Source: Trichostrongylus colubriformis
Lineage: Eukaryota > Nematoda > Chromadorea > Rhabditida > Trichostrongylidae
NCBI GenBank assembly: GCA_963978905.1
Contig: OZ022259.1
Location: 32,093,994 to 32,157,993 of the forward strand
Length of the DNA: 64,000 nucleotides
Direction: 5' to 3'
Within the stretch, counting starts at the first letter, position 1. Each line of letters opens with the position of its first letter. Positions 58,337 through 64,000 of the stretch are shown piece after piece. The position numbers and the translations under genes are program-made. The notes under the pieces are model-generated. The model saw only the letters and a list, made by a program, of their open reading frames with translations. It was not told where the DNA came from and searched no databases.

Positions 58337-58593
58337 TACTGTGGCTGTGAGCACACGCTCCCCACAAGCGGTGGAACCATCGGTGAGTTTGTTGTCATGT
58401 TACTGAGTTATTCGGGAGCTTTCCCGAAATGATGTCGGAAACGCTAGAGGGGAGGAGGCGCTTGTTCGGGTACTTGACAAATCATGAGCTTCAAGCCATC
58501 TTCAGGCCTCTGAAGAAGACGAAACGGTCGAAACGTTGGGCCACGAATAAAGGTTCCACTTAAAAACCTCGTGTGGCATAAAAAAAAAACATC
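58337..58593 (+). repeat. Right Penelope direct repeat (PLTR)
   Basis: This is the downstream partner of 55319-55573, again with CTGAAGA (58510-58516), GAAA (58530-58533) and AATAAA. It ends in an A tract followed by ACATC and the target duplication. Confidence 0.9.
58505..58542 (+). ncRNA. Hammerhead-ribozyme-like core in the right PLTR
   Basis: Identical core to that in the left repeat. Two copies 3.0 kb apart would let a read-through transcript self-cleave at both ends into a unit-length RNA. Confidence 0.62.
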
Positions 58594-58602
58594 TCAATTC
58601 AA

Positions 58603-60600
58603 TGAAGTTTTCTGCTCTACAACACCAGATTATTTGTCTTTTGAACCCAGCTGCTCAGTATTTTGAGACTGTGATATGAAGTCCCCAGGAGGCACCTACT
58701 TCCTCGCTTATAACTATTATTTATTCGACAGTTTTACTTGACCCTTCAACCATAAACAATAAGTTAAACACTGATGTGCTATTCCTCTCACATGATTCGA
58801 CATGGAGCGAGGTAAGTGCATTTCTGGAGTCGTTGGTAGGTAAGGAGGAAACGTCGAATGAACAGATTTTTGCCCCTGGTATTCCATTTCTAGACCTTGA
58901 AAATATGGATTAATTAAAGGATTCACCAGTCAGTTGAAGTGGGGAGGGGGGGGGACAGCAGCGCAACTTTTCACCAACGTTTGAGCTCCTTCCTCCCTAG
59001 GCTTAGGCTAAAGTTCATATCCCCTCCTCTTACATGAAAAAGCATCTCATTCTCATCTGCTTTAGCCTAAGCATAGGGAAGGAACGGTACGTCGGTGAAG
59101 ATTTTGCGCCCTCCCCCACACTTTAATTTACCCTGATTTATAAAAAATAGGGTACAGCACAAAAGAAAAAGCTCCATAGGATGGATACATGTTATACACA
59201 TTTGACGATGCAAAAAAAACTTCATGAAAAAGGGATTAAAAGAAAAAGTGAACTACGACCGAATACATGTGAGAATAAAGTGGCTTAATATGTGAAAAGC
59301 TGTACAAAAAGAAGATTTTGTATTGGTTACCACGTATGAAATAGCACCCCTTTTGAGGAGACGGAACAAGGCACAGAGCGATAACGCGAACACTATCTCA
59401 TTCGCAGGTGACCAATATCCAGTCATCGTCGCAGAACAGATAACGTTTCTTGAGGGGTTAACAACGTGGGACGTCGACGTATGATTGTCCGAGTAGGACG
59501 TATCACCATCTTTCTCATCGTCGGCTTTCACACCATCGGCTTTTAATTTCGTTTCAGGCAACGTGCGGCGCGGCGATCACGATGGAGCGCGGTATCTTCC
59601 CCATACTAAATTCCAACATTTCAAAAATACTCTAAATTTTACCCAGAGCCCATCTTTCAAACAGCTATGACCTGTTTTCTCAATAATTCCCAGACCTATC
59701 TATTGGCCACTTGCTTGCTCCAATGGTTGCTTAGTTGTCGCTATGGGTTTCCAGATGAGGATTTGATGAGGAAAATTTCGAAGTGTTCCACGGAAATGGC
59801 CATAACTTAACCATATGAGTTCGTTTTGGTGAGGCTGGGCCTGATAGGTTGTCGCCTTCGAATGACTACCTGAGCTATGCCATAACTTCAAAACGAAGCA
59901 AGAAAAATCCAAAAAAGTCAGTTGAGGGAAGCTTTTTTTCGTCGAATTTGCGAGATCTTCCCACGAATCTTTCCAAAAATCGATTCATTGTTACTGAGAT
60001 TTTTACAGTATGCATCCTTCGCTCTCGGAGGCCTAGAGGGAAGGCGAGAAGCGTCGGTCAGCTTTTCTGCGGGATGCGCCATGCATGAGGATTTCATCCA
60101 CATTCTCAATGAATACAAACGTTTTTCCGGTCCGCATAGTGGCCGCCAACACTAGATTACGTACTTGTGATCGTAGTAAGATATGGAAGAAGTCCATATC
60201 AGCTAATTTTCCGCTTTCATCCCATTTTTCTGGAGTGTCCATCCACGGTGGTACCCGTTTATAGATATCGCTTTCCACAGCTTATCGGTGAATTTCGGAA
60301 GTGTCTCTGTACGTGGTTCCGGTGTCAGCGGACCAACGAAAGAGTTATTGGTACTGGCCGGTTTCGTTGTGGATTGCACCATGCATGAGGTTTCCATGAT
60401 GATTAAGTTAAACTAGTTTTGGGTTCGAACCCATTTAGTCAATTTAATCACTTCTTCCCTTACACTTTAGACCCTGAGCCTGAGAAATTCTGCTGATCAC
60501 TGCCTACCTCAACAATTACGACCCCCCCCCCCTCCTAGCGGACCTAACACGACCCCTCTGTTGAGGATTCCTCAACGGAGGCTTGACCCTGCCTGAAAGG
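58603..60600. other. Stretch without a supported gene, containing one hairpin MITE
   Basis: Hairpin MITE at 58932-59138 (separate entry). The - strand frame at 59253-59561 includes a hydrophobic stretch (EIVFALSLCALFRLL), and that at 60033-60278 reads ESDIYKRVPPWMDTPEKW, but neither has a domain I recognise or clear splice partners. They might be 3' exons of the chemoreceptor-like gene or chance. A C-rich run lies near 60519-60532. Confidence 0.4.
58932..59138. mobile_element. Hairpin MITE with G/C homopolymer ends (copy 2)
   Basis: AGTTGAAGTGGGGAGG at the left opposes CCCCCACACTTTAATTTACC at the right; CTTCCTCCCTAGGCTTAGGC pairs inward with GCCTAAGCATAGGGAAGG. It shares the TAGGCTTAGGCTAAAG motif with the element at 37194-37418. 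Confidence 0.75.
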
Positions 60601-60621
60601 GTCAAGCAGTATAATCCTCAC

Positions 60622-62909
60622 CAAATCATGAATCCATTGTAACACAGAAGTTTCTACATGAAGAAGGGACATTATATCGTAAATACACTGCAAACTGCTA
60701 ATGATGCAATTGATGACCATCACAAACAATAGACCCTGGAAAAAAACCTCCCAATAATGTTCGCTAATCATGACCATAAATAGTGTTAAATGCTGATATT
60801 TAGGAACTGTTTTGTTAACCTCAAAGACACCGTTAGGGGTAAATTTGGCAAACTGGGGGATTACGAAAGAAGAGTTGCTCAGCAGTGTAATAGTAGAGAA
60901 AGAACGACATAAAACTGCGAAAAAAATGAGGAATAGGAACCTAAAAATCCCTCATCTCTTTCTCATCCTCTGCGTCACTCGCTGGAGTGGGCTGAAGTAG
61001 GCCAAAGTCTGAAGCAGCCGTCCGCGATCGTTGTCCCGCCCCTCCACGGCGACTCCTCCGGCTGCATAACCGCATAACGGCATGCCGAACCGCGGGGTCA
61101 CCATAAAGCCCCAAGCCGCGTTTTTTTAATGCGATTTTCACCACTTCTTCTGAAGTGGAAGATTCGTTTCAGAGAACATGTACTCCCAGATCTCAAATTT
61201 CCTTTGCCCCTAATGGTGCCTTTAATGTGATCGAAAGGCGCCTGCAAGGAATTCCAACCCTAGATTTGCCAAAATCAAAGAACTCTTTTAATTCGTGACA
61301 TACGGTGTACAGCGCGATATGTGAAAGCTGAGGTCGCCGTATGGACCTGCTGAAGATAGCGTTGACCAAGTTCTACGCATAAGTTTGAGCGTAGAGCACA
61401 GTGGTCGCTTCTGCTCCCGATTTTGTGTTCTACGTTAAAATAAGCACAACGAGGCACTCACCTTAGTACCCGTCTTAACACTTTGTCCCTAGCACGCACA
61501 GCACTCATGTCGCGGTTTAGGATCCTATTTTAACGATCACATCTCATCCCTCTCAGTTACACACACTCTTCGCAGAATGCTGAAGCGACTTGTCAGCCAT
61601 GCAAATAGACTGCGTACGATAAAAGTCGTCTCCAACCCAATCTCAATTCATTCCTCCATCTTGCTCTCAGTGTCGCTTCCCAGTGTAACAGAAAAGAAGA
61701 GAACTCACCACGTCCCGAGCTAGCCTGCGGTTCCCTTTCTGTAGCTCCTTATGAATAAGATTAATAGTGTAAGAGATAATCACAATACTAACTATTTCGC
61801 ACACAACCGGTATTACCGAATCTATGACATGAGTTTCCTGAATTATGGATTGTTGCTGCAACTTACAAGAGTAAATCGTAAAAAATTCTGTAACTTCAGA
61901 GGCACAATTCTCAGGCTGATGGCTTGGCACAGTTTGTAAAAAATATCCTTGTCGAAATGAAAACGCATCCTCGTCTAAATAGCAAAATAAAAAGGAATAC
62001 CAAAACTCAGGTACGAGATGCTCTGGTAAAGTGGCAGCTTGACGGGCGTACTGTGAAAGATCTGCACGACCGCTTCAGTCTATTGAGGTGTGTCGCATTC
62101 TGAATGTGCGGTGGAGCGTCGTTACAACGTTTACCGAGGTTGGGCTCGATTGAACTTCCTGCTTGATGTGCGCTCCACGTTGATTTCTAGGGAATCTACT
62201 GGTACCATGGACTGATAACAATTTCGTGGTCTTGTGCGGTTGTCGCATACAAAAGTAGAACTGGGATTGTTGAGGGGCTCCCCATCAAGTAGAACGAGTA
62301 AAGGGATTCCCTTTAAGTTCTTAGAAGAGTGTCTTTATCTGTTTCTTAGAAGAAAATGACTGGCGGAACTGTGAGAGCACTTCAAATATACAATACATTC
62401 ATGGAGCCACTACGCCCGATATTTATCCATCCTCCGTCAGGCTTTGGCTTGTAGAGAAAATTCGTATCAAGAGCTTGGTAGTGAATTGCAATCGATAAAA
62501 CGATCTCCAAGATGAGCAAAGCCCACACATTTCTCTTGCACCAAATCTGAAATGATTGAAATAATGGCAAGGAGCAAATGTATGAGTGTGAACTAGTGCT
62601 GGAACTCAAAATGCTAAGTGATCAGAAATGACTTGTGACTGTTGTTGTGGAAAGCGAACGGCAGTGAATCGGTTGCACGTCATCAGAAAACCTCCAAGGA
62701 TGTGTGTGATCAAGTTAATTCCAGTCATGCTTCCCGCCAATCGAGTCACTAATTCAAAGGATGGTCCTGCAATAGGGCCAGCCATCAGTTCAGATGGGCT
62801 GAATCACATTCTTCTGGATAACGTTTAACACGCGTGGGCTTACCAGAGGTTGATTTGAATTCTACTCGAATCCATTCCAGTGCAACGATTCCCAAAATGT
62901 CACAGATTC
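60622..62909 (-). CDS. Seven-transmembrane chemoreceptor, Srg/Srv-like (partial)
   Basis: Five - strand exons join in phase: 62844-62909, 62633-62766, 62397-62546, 61709-61855 and 60622-60735, about 203 residues. They cover TM2 (ICDILGIVALEW), TM3 (LAGSMTGINLITHILGGFLM) ending in CNRFTAVRFP, the position of the Srg LNRxxxxxFP motif, TM4 (NVWALLILEIVLSIAIHYQA) after IWCKR, TM5 (VIPVVCEIVSIVIISYTINL) and TM6 (GLLFVMVINCIISSLQCIYD). Such receptors sense chemical cues in sensory neurons. TM1, TM7 and both ends were not found with confidence; the donor after FPQQQSQ (GTCATT) is weak. The alternative acceptor CCTATTGCAG at 62767 was chosen because it alone keeps phase. Family is probable; whether the gene is intact is unknown. 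Confidence 0.68.
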
Positions 62910-64000
62910 CTATAAATGGAGATTATAGCACAAAATAGGCACCGACGTATAAGGCAGCAAAGGTTAGAAAGGCCTCTGAGTGTTGTACAAATAGTCAAGT
63001 AAAACATTGGTTGGCATCTGCAAGAGTTAAACACTTTTGGCAACCCAGAGTTTAGTTTTGAAGGCAATAAGGTCAGTTGGTCATAGCGTGGCACCACCCA
63101 CGACTCAATGCGATTGACATTTACGTCAGTGCCTCGCGTGTGACCTCTCTTCCCTATATTCTCCCTTCTCTATATTCTCTCGGTTGGGAATTCATGCTAT
63201 GGAAAAGGCCAAATGAAGCAAGGAAATCCTCATTGCATGCATTTCATATGTGCTGATGAAGCAGTATTTTCAGTTTTTCGCTAAATTTATCCGTCTTATA
63301 TGATGATAGCGAATCCATCATTTGTAATCAAATTGGCATGGAGAAAGGATCCAGTGGGGTGAAGCGGTAAAGGAGAGTGAGAGGAGTGAACGGTGTGTCA
63401 AATATTTCAAAAGCTCATATTTAACCTGCTAAGACCAGCAAAATCTTAAAAGTTGACGTATACAGTGCGATGACGAAGTACGGAATACAGAATACATGGC
63501 AAATGAGCCGCGGCGAAGTGCTCTGGGAGAATTAAGGCAAGACACATTGATACCGCGTCTTCGAAAAATGACTCAGTTCATGCGGGATTCACGCGTTTCT
63601 CGGGAAAGACACACAGAGTCCTTATGGGAAATCAGAACTTACATGGTGCTGCATATGTAAGTACAGTTGGAGTGCACGAGGAGCTATCATCCCAAAAGTC
63701 ATGGAAATCACTTGAATGTTGGATAAACACGGCCTTAAGATCTCTTTCCCTTGCTTGCTGTAGAGCCTGTTTAAAAGACTGTGTTGGCAGTTTTATTGGA
63801 GCTCACAACTACGTCCGTTCAGAACATCCGTGAGGGCGATTTCTGGTTGATTATCCTATCCCCATTGAAACTGGTAGCACAGATCCCATAATTACATCGA
63901 AAATATGGACTCGAATCGCTCTCGTGGTGAACTTTTCATTTTCCCAAACAACTTTTCGTTCATGATAACTCTGGCACCATTTGCGTCATCGCTATAGCGT
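62910..64000. other. 5' flank of the chemoreceptor-like gene, no exon resolved
   Basis: A TM1 exon is expected here on the - strand. FLTFAALYVGAYFVL at about 62930-62975 is hydrophobic but ends in a stop and does not splice in phase to the next exon. The rest shows no recognisable gene. Confidence 0.35.

Larger units (their letters stand above)
55290..58593 (+). mobile_element. Penelope-like retroelement, apparently intact
   Basis: The 3.3-kb insertion is flanked by the 9-bp duplication TCAATTCAA (55281-55289, 58594-58602). From the left: 29 bp identical to an internal part of its own ORF (GCCGAGAATGGTTATGCGG), a ~255-bp direct repeat (55319-55573), an uninterrupted 889-codon ORF, a short 3' region, and the second direct repeat (58337-58593). 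The repeats show no obvious substitutions. This is the known organisation of Penelope-like elements, whose repeats derive from partial tandem copies. Intact ORF, matching repeats and perfect target duplication all indicate recent insertion. Confidence 0.92.

Noticed and set aside
61275..61457. RSDHCALR-containing - strand frame as an endonuclease fragment
   Set aside because: Similarity to LINE endonuclease ends is limited to a few residues and no flanking LINE sequence is seen.

Overview
This 64 kb window looks like nuclear DNA of a parasitic clade V nematode, most probably a hookworm-like strongylid. The evidence is small exons with short introns and TTTCAG-type acceptors, a Musashi gene, nematode-type seven-transmembrane chemoreceptor exons, and dense nested transposons of kinds common in hookworm genomes. 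The species call is inference. No bacterial or viral genes were seen.

Layout. About 1-16.3 kb holds the 3' half of a Musashi RNA-binding protein gene on the + strand (six coding exons, 7722-13027; the RRM1 exons lie before the window) and its downstream or 3' UTR sequence. 17.5-32.8 kb holds a ten-exon M28-type peptidase homologue on the - strand, convergent with Musashi. I assembled it exon by exon with matching splice phases. Its fifth intron, about 9.8-10.4 kb, is a transposon graveyard: a 740-bp TA-flanked MITE, a palindromic element with tRNA-like arms, a GATAAG-monomer repeat, and an RTE-like LINE that was itself hit by an AT-rich Penelope-like reverse transcriptase and an internally deleted mariner. 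The M28 protein appears to have lost key zinc ligands (His to Asn; Glu-Glu to Lys-His).

33-55 kb is almost wholly repeats: a mariner fragment, a 1.64-kb near-perfect foldback, several copies of the GATAAG-monomer repeat in both orientations, a second RTE-like LINE with target-site duplications, a TIR element, a hAT-like MITE, a degenerate second copy of the AT-rich RT, a broken chemoreceptor exon, and a third LINE. 55.3-58.6 kb is a Penelope-like retroelement that looks intact: 889-aa RT plus GIY-YIG protein, ~255-bp flanking direct repeats carrying a hammerhead-ribozyme-like core, and a 9-bp target-site duplication. 60.6-62.9 kb holds five phase-consistent exons of an Srg/Srv-like chemoreceptor on the - strand.

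The host genes are unrelated to each other. The most noteworthy features are the intact Penelope element with its ribozyme-like repeats, the AT-rich Penelope-like RT family, the tRNA-like palindromes, the giant foldback, and the M28 pseudoenzyme.
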